Shown: in pieces, positions 33,063 through 42,032 of the stretch
Layout: every line of letters starts with the position of its first letter
How positions within the stretch are numbered: the stretch's first letter is position 1
Assembly: GCA_028683435.1 (NCBI GenBank)
Contig: JAQUIG010000006.1
Coordinates: forward strand, 48,183-112,182
Reading direction: 5' to 3'
DNA length: 64,000 bases
From: Desulfuromonadaceae bacterium
GTDB lineage: Bacteria > Desulfobacterota > Desulfuromonadia > Geobacterales > Pseudopelobacteraceae
Translations under genes and position numbers: made by a program
The notes under the pieces: generated by a model
What the model was told of the DNA's origin: nothing
What the model saw: only the letters and a program-made list of their open reading frames with translations
The model's database searches: none

Positions 33063-33932
33063 TTAAACAGATGTCCCACTTTTACTGTAACTCTCCATAA
33101 TCCAGCGGGAAATACTCCGCTTGCTGCCGGGTGACGCAGGCAGGGTATCTTCACTAAACCACTCCGCTTCGACAACTTCCACACCGTCAGGCCTGACTTC
33201 CCCCCCGGCATAGTCGGCCAGAAACCCGATCATCTGTTGGCTGGGAAAAGGCCAGCACTGGCTCCCCACATAGCGGATATTTTCAACCTCTATCCCGGCC
33301 TCTTCGCGCACCTCCCGCTGCACACACTCCTCAAGGGATTCTCCGAAATCTACAAATCCTGCTACCAGGCTGAAACGCCCCGGATTCCAGGCGGCATTGC
33401 GGATCAGCAACAGTTCGTCACCTCTCCTGACCAGTACAATGATGCAGGGGTGAATATGAGGGAAATGGACATCACTACACGACGGACAACGCTTGCCCCA
33501 ACTGGCCGTAATTCTGGTCAGCTCACCTCCGCAGTGGGAACAGAAGCGGCTGCGCCGCTCCCAATGGAGTATCTGGGCAGCCCGACCGGCTATGGTTGCC
33601 AGAGTGTTGTCCAAACGGGTATCCTGACCCTGGAATGGAAGCGCTTCATACCCCGCCGGCAATATAGCGCCAGCGACTATACTTACAGCCCGTAACGGTT
33701 TCCCCTGCCAGAGGCCGATCCTCAACGGCGCTGCTTCTGCAGTAATATCTGCCGGCAGCGATCCCTCCGGAAGCTGCGCCTGCCGCGATTCCACAAGCAC
33801 CAAGAGAGAATACCCCTGTAAAACAGCCCAGAATCCGGGAGTATCGTCCAGCTCCTGTTCTGGTGGAAGCGGCGTGAATAAGCCGCGGACCGTGGATGTG
33901 TTAAAAGGCAAAGAACTCGACATCTTGCTCAT
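33063..33932 (-). CDS. nudC: NADH pyrophosphatase NudC
   Basis: 289 residues (or 286 from ATG 33923, whose AGAGG spacing is better). An N-terminal domain is followed by a zinc ribbon (FCSHCGG and KRCPSCSD, four Cys at about 131-152) and the Nudix domain with the Nudix box GFVDFGESLEECVQREVREEAG (about 193-215). The NudC motif after the box is GSQCWPFPSQ (the usual form is SQPWPFP-x-S). It hydrolyses NADH and, in other bacteria, removes NAD caps from RNA. The zinc ligands and catalytic Glu residues are all present. Confidence 0.94.
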   Translation of the reverse strand: MSKMSSSLPFNTSTVRGLFTPLPPEQELDDTPGFWAVLQGYSLLVLVESRQAQLPEGSLPADITAEAAPLRIGLWQGKPLRAVSIVAGAILPAGYEALPFQGQDTRLDNTLATIAGRAAQILHWERRSRFCSHCGGELTRITASWGKRCPSCSDVHFPHIHPCIIVLVRRGDELLLIRNAAWNPGRFSLVAGFVDFGESLEECVQREVREEAGIEVENIRYVGSQCWPFPSQQMIGFLADYAGGEVRPDGVEVVEAEWFSEDTLPASPGSKRSISRWIMESYSKSGTSV

Positions 33933-34039
33933 CCTCTTGCAATTGCAGCTGATTCAACAATTCCCATAAAACAGAGAGAACGGCGCTATGCGGGTGAGTG
34001 CCGCAGCTGCTTGGCAAATTACAACCCTGTTTATCAGGA

Positions 34040-34705
34040 TCAGGTGTTCATCGTTTTAATTGCCGGTATCATTTTATTCCGATCCATAACAATTGCTGCA
34101 GGTATAAACAGATCAACCTCATTGAGTGCAGTTCCGGTCAGGAGGAGAAGAAGCTCCCGAAACTGGTGAAGTTCCCGGGTGAACAATTGTGTGAAGCCGA
34201 AACGTAGATCGGTGAGATGCCGCGGATCTTCTTCGGTGAAATTCATGGTACACCACTCATCAAACAACTCTTCTCCGGAAACATCAATCAAAGGGATACC
34301 ATTCAGACGACAGGTCATCGGTCGATGTGCATAGACCAGACACCCGCCGGTTTTTGACAGCAGCAGGCAGGGAGTTTCGTCCTCTTCCGGCATGAGTGCA
34401 TCCCAATCATTCTCCGGAATGCCGTTCAACAGCCATGGCTCGACAAATGCGGGATTAATTCCTGACAAAAGTTCCAGACGCTGAGACGCCGCAGCAACTA
34501 TTTCCGCTTTCAACGGTTCGGGGAGCCTGTCAAAGCCGCGTTTAAGATAGAATGCATCCAGCAGGGTAATATCAAACAGGCCACGACAGCAGGCAGAGCA
34601 GCCGTGATGACACGAAATCAGATCGGAGTGCAGTTCAGTACATCTCCGGAACCAGGCATCCACCTCGTCCAATAATATGCCATAACGATCCAGAAGCGCT
34701 TCCAT
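34040..34705 (-). CDS. YkgJ-family CxxxCxxCC protein
   Basis: About 221 residues from ATG 34705 (MEALLDRYGILLDEVD), which lies 4 bases after the cheX stop; the track's start at 34750 is inside cheX. The family signature is CHHGCSACCRG (about 47-57) and later CLVYAHRPMTCRLNG and WCTMN, cysteines thought to bind zinc or an iron-sulphur cluster. The function of this family is not established. Co-transcription with cheX is likely from the tight spacing. Confidence 0.85.
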   Translation of the reverse strand: MEALLDRYGILLDEVDAWFRRCTELHSDLISCHHGCSACCRGLFDITLLDAFYLKRGFDRLPEPLKAEIVAAASQRLELLSGINPAFVEPWLLNGIPENDWDALMPEEDETPCLLLSKTGGCLVYAHRPMTCRLNGIPLIDVSGEELFDEWCTMNFTEEDPRHLTDLRFGFTQLFTRELHQFRELLLLLTGTALNEVDLFIPAAIVMDRNKMIPAIKTMNT

Positions 34706-34709
34706 GGTG

Positions 34710-35207
34710 CTACATGTACACCATGACGGTAATCGAAATTGAGCCGTCAATCGTCTTGAAAGGTATTGTTACCCCTTTGCACTGCACATTAATGCTCGAT
34801 GATTCATTTGCATCGGGAGGTTCCGAGATGGCCCGCAGTCGGCCGGAGACAACCAGCGGCAGACCGAGAGCAACACTGCCGTACTGTTCGTGATATTTAG
34901 TTTTAAAAACCCCGGCAATATTGTTTGCCAGCTCCCCCATAGCATCACGAATACACTCTTCATCGGCCTCATCCACCATCAGCAGCTCTTTGGCAACACA
35001 TTGGGCACTTGCCTTGTCAGTAGCGATAATAATGTAGCCAACCCGGTCACCGGCGATGCCGACAATACCGGTGACATCCGAATCAACAGGTTCCACTTTT
35101 TTTTCAACCTTGCCGGCCAGCAGGTCGATATTCATATAACTTTTGAACGTATCCTGAGTCGCTGACATGATGGTAAACATGATCTCTTCAAACGAAATAG
35201 TAGCCAA
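34710..35207 (-). CDS. cheX: CheX-like CheY-P phosphatase
   Basis: 165 residues. CheC/CheX/FliY fold: the catalytic E-x2-N pair in DAMGELANNIAGVFK (about 87-102), with VTGIVGIAGDRVGYIIIAT and the basic end KTIDGSISITVMVYM typical of CheX. CheX removes phosphate from CheY or other receivers, ending a chemotaxis or motility signal. The MCP at 31379 lies nearby, but no CheY, CheA or CheW gene is in this part of the window. Confidence 0.88.
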   Translation of the reverse strand: MATISFEEIMFTIMSATQDTFKSYMNIDLLAGKVEKKVEPVDSDVTGIVGIAGDRVGYIIIATDKASAQCVAKELLMVDEADEECIRDAMGELANNIAGVFKTKYHEQYGSVALGLPLVVSGRLRAISEPPDANESSSINVQCKGVTIPFKTIDGSISITVMVYM

Positions 35208-35310
35208 ACCGACACCCTCCAGAATAAATTTATGTATAATTTCGGTATTCTATTTCACCGCGAGCACAAATTCAACAAGACTTTTAACCTTGGGCGCATT
35301 TATCCTGCCA

Positions 35311-35350
35311 TAAAACAGGACAGGCGCAGGATATTATCCCGCGCCTGCCT
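35311..35350 (-). terminator. Terminator downstream of the cyd operon
   Basis: Minus strand CAGGCGCGGGATAATATCCT followed by GCGCCTG, a long stem with one mismatch, then TCCTGTTTTATGG. It lies about 25 bases after the stop of the 30-residue ORF (35373) and ends the cyd transcript. Confidence 0.7.
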
Positions 35351-35372
35351 GGACTACGTAGTTGGTTGTTGG

Positions 35373-35465
35373 TTACAGCAGGTCGGTCTTTTTGAGTATA
35401 ATAATGGCTCCCTGGTACGATATAATCAGCACCAGCAGCCAGCTTACAAGAAGAATCGTATTCAT
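35373..35465 (-). CDS. 30-residue membrane peptide after cydB (candidate small bd-oxidase subunit)
   Basis: Too short for the ORF track. ATG at 35465 has AGGAG about 8 bases upstream; the stop is TAA at 35375-35373. The product is MNTILLVSWLLVLIISYQGA plus IIILKKTDLL: one hydrophobic helix with a basic C-terminal end. It starts 19 bases after the cydB stop and precedes the terminator, so it is in the cyd transcript. E. coli bd oxidases carry small single-helix subunits (CydX, CydH/CydY) that stabilise haem; this peptide does not match the CydX WYFAWILG motif, so it would be a distinct small subunit. The clear RBS and position make a real gene likely. Confidence 0.65.
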   Translation of the reverse strand: MNTILLVSWLLVLIISYQGAIIILKKTDLL

Positions 35466-35484
35466 TTTAGAACTCCTTTTTTGT

Positions 35485-36621
35485 TTAGTACATTTCGTTG
35501 GCATCTTCGCTCGTCAACTCGGCCAGTGTCAGTTTTTTAGCATCCATCAGCTTCCAGACATAGGCAATATAGCCAAGAACAAAAGGAACAGCCAAGGCCA
35601 CATAGCTCATGACGGTGAGGGTATACTTGCTGCTTGAGGCGTTGTAGATGGTAAGGCTTGATTGCAGATCGGTCACGGACGGATAAAAGGCGGTATTGTT
35701 GTAGCCGGCCAGGAAAAAAATAGCCAGACCAACAAGTACCGTTCCAAGGCCCCCAAACCAGATACCATAATTTTTACCAAGAAAGCCGGTGGCAAGCACT
35801 CCGTAAATAACTGAAACCAGTCCGCCCAGCAGCATGATCAGCACAGCAGGCATACCCAGCAGATTGTGAAGGTATTTACCCTTCTCCATGAAGATGTTAC
35901 CTGTGACCGAATCAACTGCAAAGCCGTCCATGGTGGCAAGGCTGATCAGGATAACCAGCAGAAAGGGGAGGGCCAGCACAAGGTTTATCCAGGTCGCCTT
36001 GCGAGCCCGCAAAACCAGGGCATCATGGTCAACATGGTTGACGATGTACATGGCTCCCAGGGTCCGGGCCAGAAAAACCAGGAACAGACCGAAGGAAAGA
36101 TTGAACAGGTTGAACGCCGCTTCCAGTCCGTGGTACGAAGTACCCCATTTGACAGAGTTGAACATATCGAGGCTGAAACGGGAACCGGTAAAAAAGGTGC
36201 CCACCGCTGCACCGATCAGGAGAATCCCTACGCTGCCGTTAATGAACATGAAGATCTCATAGGTACGCGCGCCGAGAAAATTATCCGGTTTCTTGCGGTA
36301 TTCATAACTGACCGCCTGGAGGATAAAGGTAAAGAGAATAAGCATCCACACCCAGTAGGCACCGCCGAAGCTCGTGGCGTAAAAGAGCGGGAAGGCCGCG
36401 AACAGGGCGCCTCCAAAAAGGACCAGTGTGGTGAAGGTCAATTCCCATTTGCGTCCCATGGTGTTGATGATCAGAGATTTTTCCTCTTCAGTAGTCGCCG
36501 TAGTAAAAATCAGCGTCTGCCCCCCCTGAACAAAAGTCAGGAAGAGAAAGAGTGAGCCGACAACTGAAGTAATCAACCACCAGAGTTGCTGCAGGGTTGT
36601 GTGATCCAGATTTCCTATCAT
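35485..36621 (-). CDS. cydB: Cytochrome bd quinol oxidase subunit II (CydB)
   Basis: 378 residues with about eight membrane segments. It starts LDHTTLQQLWWLITSVVGSLFLFLTFVQGGQTL and has the CydB-typical GRKWELTFTTLVLFGGALFAAFPLFYATSFGG, followed by LRARKATWINLVLALP. It begins 2 bases after the cydA stop. CydB is the partner of CydA that supports the oxygen channel and stabilises the haems. Together they reduce oxygen at high affinity with quinol, useful for a mainly anaerobic organism meeting low oxygen. Confidence 0.95.
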   Translation of the reverse strand: MIGNLDHTTLQQLWWLITSVVGSLFLFLTFVQGGQTLIFTTATTEEEKSLIINTMGRKWELTFTTLVLFGGALFAAFPLFYATSFGGAYWVWMLILFTFILQAVSYEYRKKPDNFLGARTYEIFMFINGSVGILLIGAAVGTFFTGSRFSLDMFNSVKWGTSYHGLEAAFNLFNLSFGLFLVFLARTLGAMYIVNHVDHDALVLRARKATWINLVLALPFLLVILISLATMDGFAVDSVTGNIFMEKGKYLHNLLGMPAVLIMLLGGLVSVIYGVLATGFLGKNYGIWFGGLGTVLVGLAIFFLAGYNNTAFYPSVTDLQSSLTIYNASSSKYTLTVMSYVALAVPFVLGYIAYVWKLMDAKKLTLAELTSEDANEMY

Positions 36622-36623
36622 TT

Positions 36624-38153
36624 TTATGCCTCCGGTCCGGTCTTGATTTGCTTCAGCATAATACGAATTTCAGCCAGCAGCAGTGCAGTAAACAGGGTCA
36701 GGAAGATGAAAAAGGTGGCCTGCACGTTGCTCGTGGCAATGTTAGTACTTGCCACATTCACCGGCAGCAGTCCCTGAATAGCCCACGGTTGCCGACCTAC
36801 CTCAGCCACCACCCATCCAGCCTGTTGCGCCACATAGCCTAAAAAGATGGAAAGAAGACACGCCAGGTTCAGCCAGCGTTGGTTCTCGAGGGTCCCCTTG
36901 AAAGCAAAAAAGAGTACCAGCAGAAAGATCAGCGGAAACAGGGTTCCCAGCACCACCATAATATGGAAACTGTAGAATGCAATGGCCACAGGCGGTACGG
37001 CCTGAGCCGGGCTTTTCAGATAACCGTAACCAAGATCTCCCTTGTGCTGGTTAAAGAGGACCAGAGCGGATGCGGCATCTGCCGCATCCCCACTATTCTT
37101 GGCATTCTTGTAGCGGGTCAGTTCGGCTACGGCGATCTTGCCGGTGACCATGCGCTGTTCGGCGCCGACAATATTACGCTCGGTATTGCCGAAGACCAGA
37201 TCGTTGATCCCGGGAACATAGCTGTCAACATCCCGATTGGCGAGGAGCGAAAGCAGACCGGGGATTTTCACCTCCTGGTGAAATGCAGGGAGGTCATCGC
37301 CCGGTTTCTTGCTGGAGTTGATGATACCTGCGGCGATGATCGGAGCCTTTTCCTGCCCTACATATAATCCTTCTATGGCCGCCAGTTTCATCGGCTGCCT
37401 GTGCGCTACGTTGAAGGCGGCCTCATCACCGGTAAAGGCGCAAAAGATCGAAGCAATGAAACCAAATACTGCGGCGACCACCATGCTCCGCTTGGCCATT
37501 TTCTGATGGCGTTTCTGCAGCAGGAAGAGAGAGGAGATGCCCACAACGAAGAGCGAAGCGAGCAGAAAGGCAGAGCTTGTGGTGTGAGTGAACTTGTGGA
37601 CAGCCACAGGAGAGAGGGCAACGTCCCAGAAGCTTTGCATTTCAAAGCGGGCCCTGTCGGGGTTAAAGGCCATGCCTGTCGGAAACTGCATCCAGGCATT
37701 GGCGACCAGAATCCAGACCGCCGAGAGGCTGGAGCCCACCGCCACCATCCAGGTGGAAAAGAGATGAAAACCCTTGGAAACCCTATGCCAGCCGAAAAAC
37801 ATCACGGCAAAGAAAGCGGCTTCGAGAAAGAAGGCAAAAATCCCCTCGATGGCCAAGGGCGCACCGAAGATGTCTCCCACCATCCAGGAGTAATTGGACC
37901 AGTTGGTGCCGAATTGGAACTCAAGAATGATGCCGGTAGCTATACCGATGGCAAAATTGACGCCGAAGAGCGTCATCCAGAACTTGGTCAGTTTCTTCCA
38001 CTCTTCGTTGCCTGTTTTGACATAGATCGACTCAAAAAAGGCAACAAGAAAGGAGAGTCCCAGTGTCAACGGCACGAAAATCCAGTGATACATGGCGGTC
38101 AGCGCAAATTGCGCCCTCGCCCAATCTACCGTGCTTAAAATTTGATCTTCCAA
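36624..38153 (-). CDS. cydA: Cytochrome bd quinol oxidase subunit I (CydA)
   Basis: 509 residues. The early motif WARAQFALTAMYHWIFVPLTLGLS holds the His ligand of haem b595; GWHRVSKGFHLFSTWMVAVGSSLSAVWILVANAWMQ and FTGDEAAFN with HRQPMKLAAIEG (Q-loop start) follow. The insert between about 255 and 370 (PGLLSLLANRDVDSYVPGINDL) is long, so this is a long-Q-loop (E. coli-type) enzyme. The conserved GRQPWAIQGLLP lies near 445-456. It oxidises quinol on the periplasmic side and forms water at haem d. Genes run DUF4492 protein, cydA, cydB, small peptide. Confidence 0.96.
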   Translation of the reverse strand: MEDQILSTVDWARAQFALTAMYHWIFVPLTLGLSFLVAFFESIYVKTGNEEWKKLTKFWMTLFGVNFAIGIATGIILEFQFGTNWSNYSWMVGDIFGAPLAIEGIFAFFLEAAFFAVMFFGWHRVSKGFHLFSTWMVAVGSSLSAVWILVANAWMQFPTGMAFNPDRARFEMQSFWDVALSPVAVHKFTHTTSSAFLLASLFVVGISSLFLLQKRHQKMAKRSMVVAAVFGFIASIFCAFTGDEAAFNVAHRQPMKLAAIEGLYVGQEKAPIIAAGIINSSKKPGDDLPAFHQEVKIPGLLSLLANRDVDSYVPGINDLVFGNTERNIVGAEQRMVTGKIAVAELTRYKNAKNSGDAADAASALVLFNQHKGDLGYGYLKSPAQAVPPVAIAFYSFHIMVVLGTLFPLIFLLVLFFAFKGTLENQRWLNLACLLSIFLGYVAQQAGWVVAEVGRQPWAIQGLLPVNVASTNIATSNVQATFFIFLTLFTALLLAEIRIMLKQIKTGPEA

Positions 38154-38241
38154 AATACCCTCCTTGTGTGTGATGACGGCGACACTCTGTCCCGCCTTGA
38201 TTTATAACTGCCCAGATAAAACGGATATAGGCCGGTAAGCA

Positions 38242-38466
38242 TCAACGGATTGGCGAAGTTCTGGTAAGATTTTCCAGAACATGCCCGGCACGCTCGCGCT
38301 CGGTGTTAAAATTATTTTGGAGATAATTGGGGAATAAAAAAAACTTAAGGACGGCAAAAATAATAAACAGCTTTATGACAATGATCTTCCATAGGGTTCG
38401 CCCGACGACCATGGATCGGAAGCCGTCTCGATAAAAAAGATACAGCTGTTTTGACAGTGACAACAT
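38242..38466 (-). CDS. DUF4492 family small membrane protein upstream of cydA
   Basis: 74 residues from ATG 38466 (AAGG upstream); the track's GTG start is two codons earlier. The family pattern is LYLFYRDGFRSMVVGRTLW followed by one membrane helix (IIVIKLFIIFAVLKFFLF) and NYLQNNF. DUF4492 proteins are typically encoded just upstream of cytochrome bd genes and are thought to assist the oxidase; the mechanism is not known. It is 88 bases from cydA and is the first gene of the operon. Confidence 0.8.
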   Translation of the reverse strand: MLSLSKQLYLFYRDGFRSMVVGRTLWKIIVIKLFIIFAVLKFFLFPNYLQNNFNTERERAGHVLENLTRTSPIR

Positions 38467-38507
38467 GCACACCTTCTTTCACAAGACTAATTAGGTCCGA
38501 TTGCTCT

Positions 38508-38536
38508 GTTGTATATGGAGTCATTTACTCTGTCAA
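38508..38536 (-). promoter_or_regulatory. Sigma-70-type promoter of the cyd operon with internal inverted repeat
   Basis: Minus strand: -35 TTGACA (38536-38531), 17-base spacer, -10 TACAAC (38513-38508). The spacer contains GAGTAAATGACTC, an inverted repeat of GAGT/ACTC, well placed to be an operator. The predicted start is about 38500, leaving a leader of about 35 bases to the DUF4492 start. Confidence 0.45.
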
Positions 38537-38678
38537 GCTATTTTTCCCAGGAACAGGTGTGAAATAGGTATATATGGCGTGAGATCGAAGCGATCACAGC
38601 CGTTTTTGCGAAGTTTTGAGCCGGTTATCCCGTCTATTTTCCGAATAATGCCAGCGATAATTGAATGAAAAATCAAAG

Positions 38679-40238
38679 TTATTCCCACTCAATCGTTGCC
38701 GGGGGCTTGCTGGAAATATCGTAAACGACCCGATTAATACCCTTCACCTCGTTTATAATACGGCCGCTGATGCGGGCAAGGTCTTCATACGGCATCGGGT
38801 ACCAGCCGGCGGTCATAAAATCCTTGGTCTCCACCGCCCGCAGCGCTACAACATACTCATAGGTGCGGCCATCGCCCATGACGCCGACGCTCTTGACCGG
38901 CAGGAACACCGCAAAGGCTTGACTGATCTTGTCATAATGCCCTGAGGCATAAAGCTCCTCAATATAAATGGCATCAGCCCGCCTTAAGATATCGCAGTAC
39001 TCCTTTTTCACTTCTCCCAGAATCCGCACACCAAGACCGGGGCCGGGAAACGGGTGACGCCAGACCATCTGGCGAGGCAGGCCGAGCTCTTCACCGATGG
39101 CCCGCACCTCATCCTTGAACAGCTCCCTGAGCGGCTCCAGCAGCTTTAATTTCATATACTCAGGCAGACCGCCGACATTATGATGGCTTTTTATATTATG
39201 AGCTTTGCCGGTCTTTGCGCCGGCGGATTCGATGACATCCGGATAGATGGTACCCTGGGCCAGCCAGTTTGCATCCGCTATAAGCTTAGACTGCTCTTCA
39301 AAAATGTCAACAAACAGACCGCCGATGATTTTGCGCTTCTTTTCAGGATCAGAAACACCGGCCAGCGCGGACAAAAAGCGCTCCTCGGCATCGACACGTA
39401 TCACCTTGACTCCCAGATTCCTGGCAAAGGTTGCCATAACCTGATCCCCCTCCCCCAGACGCAGCAGCCCGTTATCGACGAAGACGCAGGTCATCTGGTC
39501 GCCGATGGCACGGTGGATCAGCGCTGCGGCAACAGATGAGTCAACACCGCCTGAGAGTCCGAGAATGACAGTATCACTACCTACCTGGCTACGAATCCGT
39601 TCAATGGAATCTTCGATAATTTGACCGGGAGTCCATTGTCCGCTGCAGCCGCAAACTTTCCGAACAAACATATCGATGAACTGTTCGCCGCGCGGCGTAT
39701 GGTTGACCTCGGGATGGAACTGCACGCCGTAGAGATTTCTGCCGACATTCTGAATGGCGCAGACCGGGGCGTTGGCTGTTGCAGCAACGATCTCAAAACC
39801 GTCCGGCACCTTGGCAACATGGTCACCGTGGCTCATCCAGACCGGACTGGATCCATCAACAAAGAATCCGTCAAAAAGCGGTCCCGGAACCCCGACAGAG
39901 AGCAGTTCGGCGTGGCCGAATTCGCGTTTGCCGGCAGGCACAACCTCACCGCCGAAATGGCGGCTCATCAGCTGCATGCCGTAGCAGATGCCAAGCACCG
40001 GGACACCGAGCTCGAACAGCTCCTCAGCGACGCCAGGAGCACCCGTGTCATACACCGAGCAGGGGCCACCCGAAAGAATGATCCCGCTTGGAGCAAAGGT
40101 GCGTATTGCCGCGAGATCCATATCGAAGGGGTGCAGCTCACAATAGACATGGGCTTCACGAACACGGCGCGCGATCAGCTGGGTGTATTGGGAACCGAAA
40201 TCGAGGATCAGAATTTTCTGGCTGTGAATATCAGACAT
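38679..40238 (-). CDS. guaA: GMP synthase (glutamine-hydrolysing)
   Basis: 519 residues. Class I amidotransferase domain (about 8-200): nucleophile Cys in GICYGMQLM, His and Glu in [11 protein letters not shown]-pyrophosphatase domain with P-loop [14 protein letters not shown] (about 230). Dimerisation domain ends with [25 protein letters not shown]. It converts XMP, ATP and glutamine to GMP. Next to guaB on the same strand (205 bases apart), forming the usual guaBA purine unit. Confidence 0.98.
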   Translation of the reverse strand: MSDIHSQKILILDFGSQYTQLIARRVREAHVYCELHPFDMDLAAIRTFAPSGIILSGGPCSVYDTGAPGVAEELFELGVPVLGICYGMQLMSRHFGGEVVPAGKREFGHAELLSVGVPGPLFDGFFVDGSSPVWMSHGDHVAKVPDGFEIVAATANAPVCAIQNVGRNLYGVQFHPEVNHTPRGEQFIDMFVRKVCGCSGQWTPGQIIEDSIERIRSQVGSDTVILGLSGGVDSSVAAALIHRAIGDQMTCVFVDNGLLRLGEGDQVMATFARNLGVKVIRVDAEERFLSALAGVSDPEKKRKIIGGLFVDIFEEQSKLIADANWLAQGTIYPDVIESAGAKTGKAHNIKSHHNVGGLPEYMKLKLLEPLRELFKDEVRAIGEELGLPRQMVWRHPFPGPGLGVRILGEVKKEYCDILRRADAIYIEELYASGHYDKISQAFAVFLPVKSVGVMGDGRTYEYVVALRAVETKDFMTAGWYPMPYEDLARISGRIINEVKGINRVVYDISSKPPATIEWE

Positions 40239-40398
40239 AAGAATACCTTTAGATTGAATTATTTATGCAACTCGTTGAATGTCAATATGAATCGGACTGG
40301 GAATGTGTTTACGGCATGAGGAAAGTGCGATTCTCTGTATGTCGTTTCGATATACCGTTGCGACCTGGATGTCAACCATTGAAACCGAGCAACGACGA

Positions 40399-40431
40399 GA
40401 AATGCCCCGCTTGTACGACCCGGGGCATTTC
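40399..40431 (-). terminator. Hairpin between guaB and guaA
   Basis: GAAATGCCCCG, an 11-base loop, then CGGGGCATTTC, a perfect 11-bp stem just after the guaB stop (40444). The T run is weak, so readthrough into guaA by part of the transcripts is possible. Confidence 0.65.
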
Positions 40432-40443
40432 CGTTCAGGAGTG

Positions 40444-41913
40444 TCAGCTGCCTACGCGATAATTTGGCGCTTCTTTTGTGATGGTAACGTCGTGAACGTG
40501 AGATTCCTTGAGTCCGGCACCGGTGATGCGGATAAAGCGCCCCTTATCCTGCAACTCCTTGATAGTCCCGCAACCGGTGTACCCCATTCCGGAGCGCAAA
40601 CCACCGAGCAATTGGTGAATGTTGGCCGAGAGCGGCCCGCGCAGCGGCACCATCCCTTCGATCCCCTCCGGAACCAGCTTGACGTCCTCACCGACATCGG
40701 ACTGAAAATAACGATCCTTGCTGCCGTCCTTCATCGCTCCGATGGAACCCATACCGCGATAACTTTTATAGGTCCGCCCCTGATACAGCACCGTATCGCC
40801 GGGAGATTCCTCGGTTCCGGCAAACAGCGAGCCGATCATGATGCAGTCGGCGCCGGCCGTTACGGCCTTGGGAAGATCACCGGAATATTTGATACCACCA
40901 TCGGCAATAACCGGAATGCCGTACTTATGAGCCATACGGGAGCACTCATGGATAGCGGTAATCTGAGGGACTCCGACACCAGCCACGATGCGGGTCGTAC
41001 AGATCGAGCCGGGGCCGATTCCGACCTTGATACCATCGACACCGGCTTTGATCAAAGCCTCAGCCGCCTCGGCAGTGGCGATGTTGCCGGCGATTATTTC
41101 ACATCCAGGAAATGTTGACTTCGCCCGCTGCACCGCATCTATTACCCCCTGGGAATGACCGTGCGCAGTGTCGATCACGATTACGTCCACTCCGGCCCTG
41201 ATCAGCGCCTCCATGCGTGCTTCCATTTCATCAGTTGGCCCGACCGCCGCACCGACCCGCAGACGTCCCAGACTGTCCTTGCAGGCAAAGGGGTATTTTT
41301 TAACCTTTTCGATATCCTTGATAGTGATCAGCCCCTTCAAAAAACGGGCGTCATCGACCACCAGCAGCTTTTCCACCCGAGTGTGCTTGAGAATCTCTTT
41401 AGCTTGCTCCAGTGTTGTGCCGACGGCAACAGTCACCAGATTACGTTTGGTCATGCGGGCCGAGATCGGCAGATCGAAATCGGTTTCAAAGCGAAGATCC
41501 CGGTTGGTCAAAATACCCACCAGTTTGCCGTTGGCCTTGGTAACCGGCACACCGGAGATGCGATAGCGCTGCATGATATCGAGCGCTTCGCTTATTTTCT
41601 GCGTCGGACGCATGGTAATCGGGTCAACGATCATACCGGACTCGCTTTTTTTCACCTTGTCTACTTCATACGCGTGAGCCTCAATCGAGAGGTTCTTGTG
41701 AATGATGCCAAGACCACCTTCACGAGCCATGCAAATAGCGCTGCGAGCTTCAGTAACGGTATCCATGGCCGCACTCACCAGCGGGATATTCAGATGTATG
41801 TTTCGGGAGATTCGGGTTGTCAGGTCGGCATCGCGGGGGAGAATCAGTGAATGGGCAGGAACAAGCAGTACGTCATCGAAGGTCAGCCCTTCGGTTAGTT
41901 TGTCTAATTGCAT
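40444..41913 (-). CDS. guaB: Inosine-5'-monophosphate dehydrogenase
   Basis: 489 residues from ATG 41913 ([17 protein letters not shown]) with AAGGAG 6 bases upstream; the track extends 24 codons too far. CBS pair at about 95-205 ([19 protein letters not shown] is one CBS motif). Catalytic loop [20 protein letters not shown] carries the active-site Cys, [19 protein letters not shown] and [10 protein letters not shown] complete the IMP site. It makes XMP from IMP, the first committed step to guanine nucleotides. Confidence 0.98.
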   Translation of the reverse strand: MQLDKLTEGLTFDDVLLVPAHSLILPRDADLTTRISRNIHLNIPLVSAAMDTVTEARSAICMAREGGLGIIHKNLSIEAHAYEVDKVKKSESGMIVDPITMRPTQKISEALDIMQRYRISGVPVTKANGKLVGILTNRDLRFETDFDLPISARMTKRNLVTVAVGTTLEQAKEILKHTRVEKLLVVDDARFLKGLITIKDIEKVKKYPFACKDSLGRLRVGAAVGPTDEMEARMEALIRAGVDVIVIDTAHGHSQGVIDAVQRAKSTFPGCEIIAGNIATAEAAEALIKAGVDGIKVGIGPGSICTTRIVAGVGVPQITAIHECSRMAHKYGIPVIADGGIKYSGDLPKAVTAGADCIMIGSLFAGTEESPGDTVLYQGRTYKSYRGMGSIGAMKDGSKDRYFQSDVGEDVKLVPEGIEGMVPLRGPLSANIHQLLGGLRSGMGYTGCGTIKELQDKGRFIRITGAGLKESHVHDVTITKEAPNYRVGS

Positions 41914-42032
41914 GGACAACTCCTTGCTGATGTAAATTTTAAAGAAGTTAGTACGGCACACCGGCCAAGTCAAGGGAAATGGCATGGATGACGTGTATAC
42001 TTTTATCTATAATCAAATATGCACCAATTAAA

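Noticed and set aside
36879-38138. Plus-strand ORFs (162 and 245 residues) opposite cydA
   Set aside because: Composition rich in charged residues typical of antisense frames; cydA is certain on the other strand.
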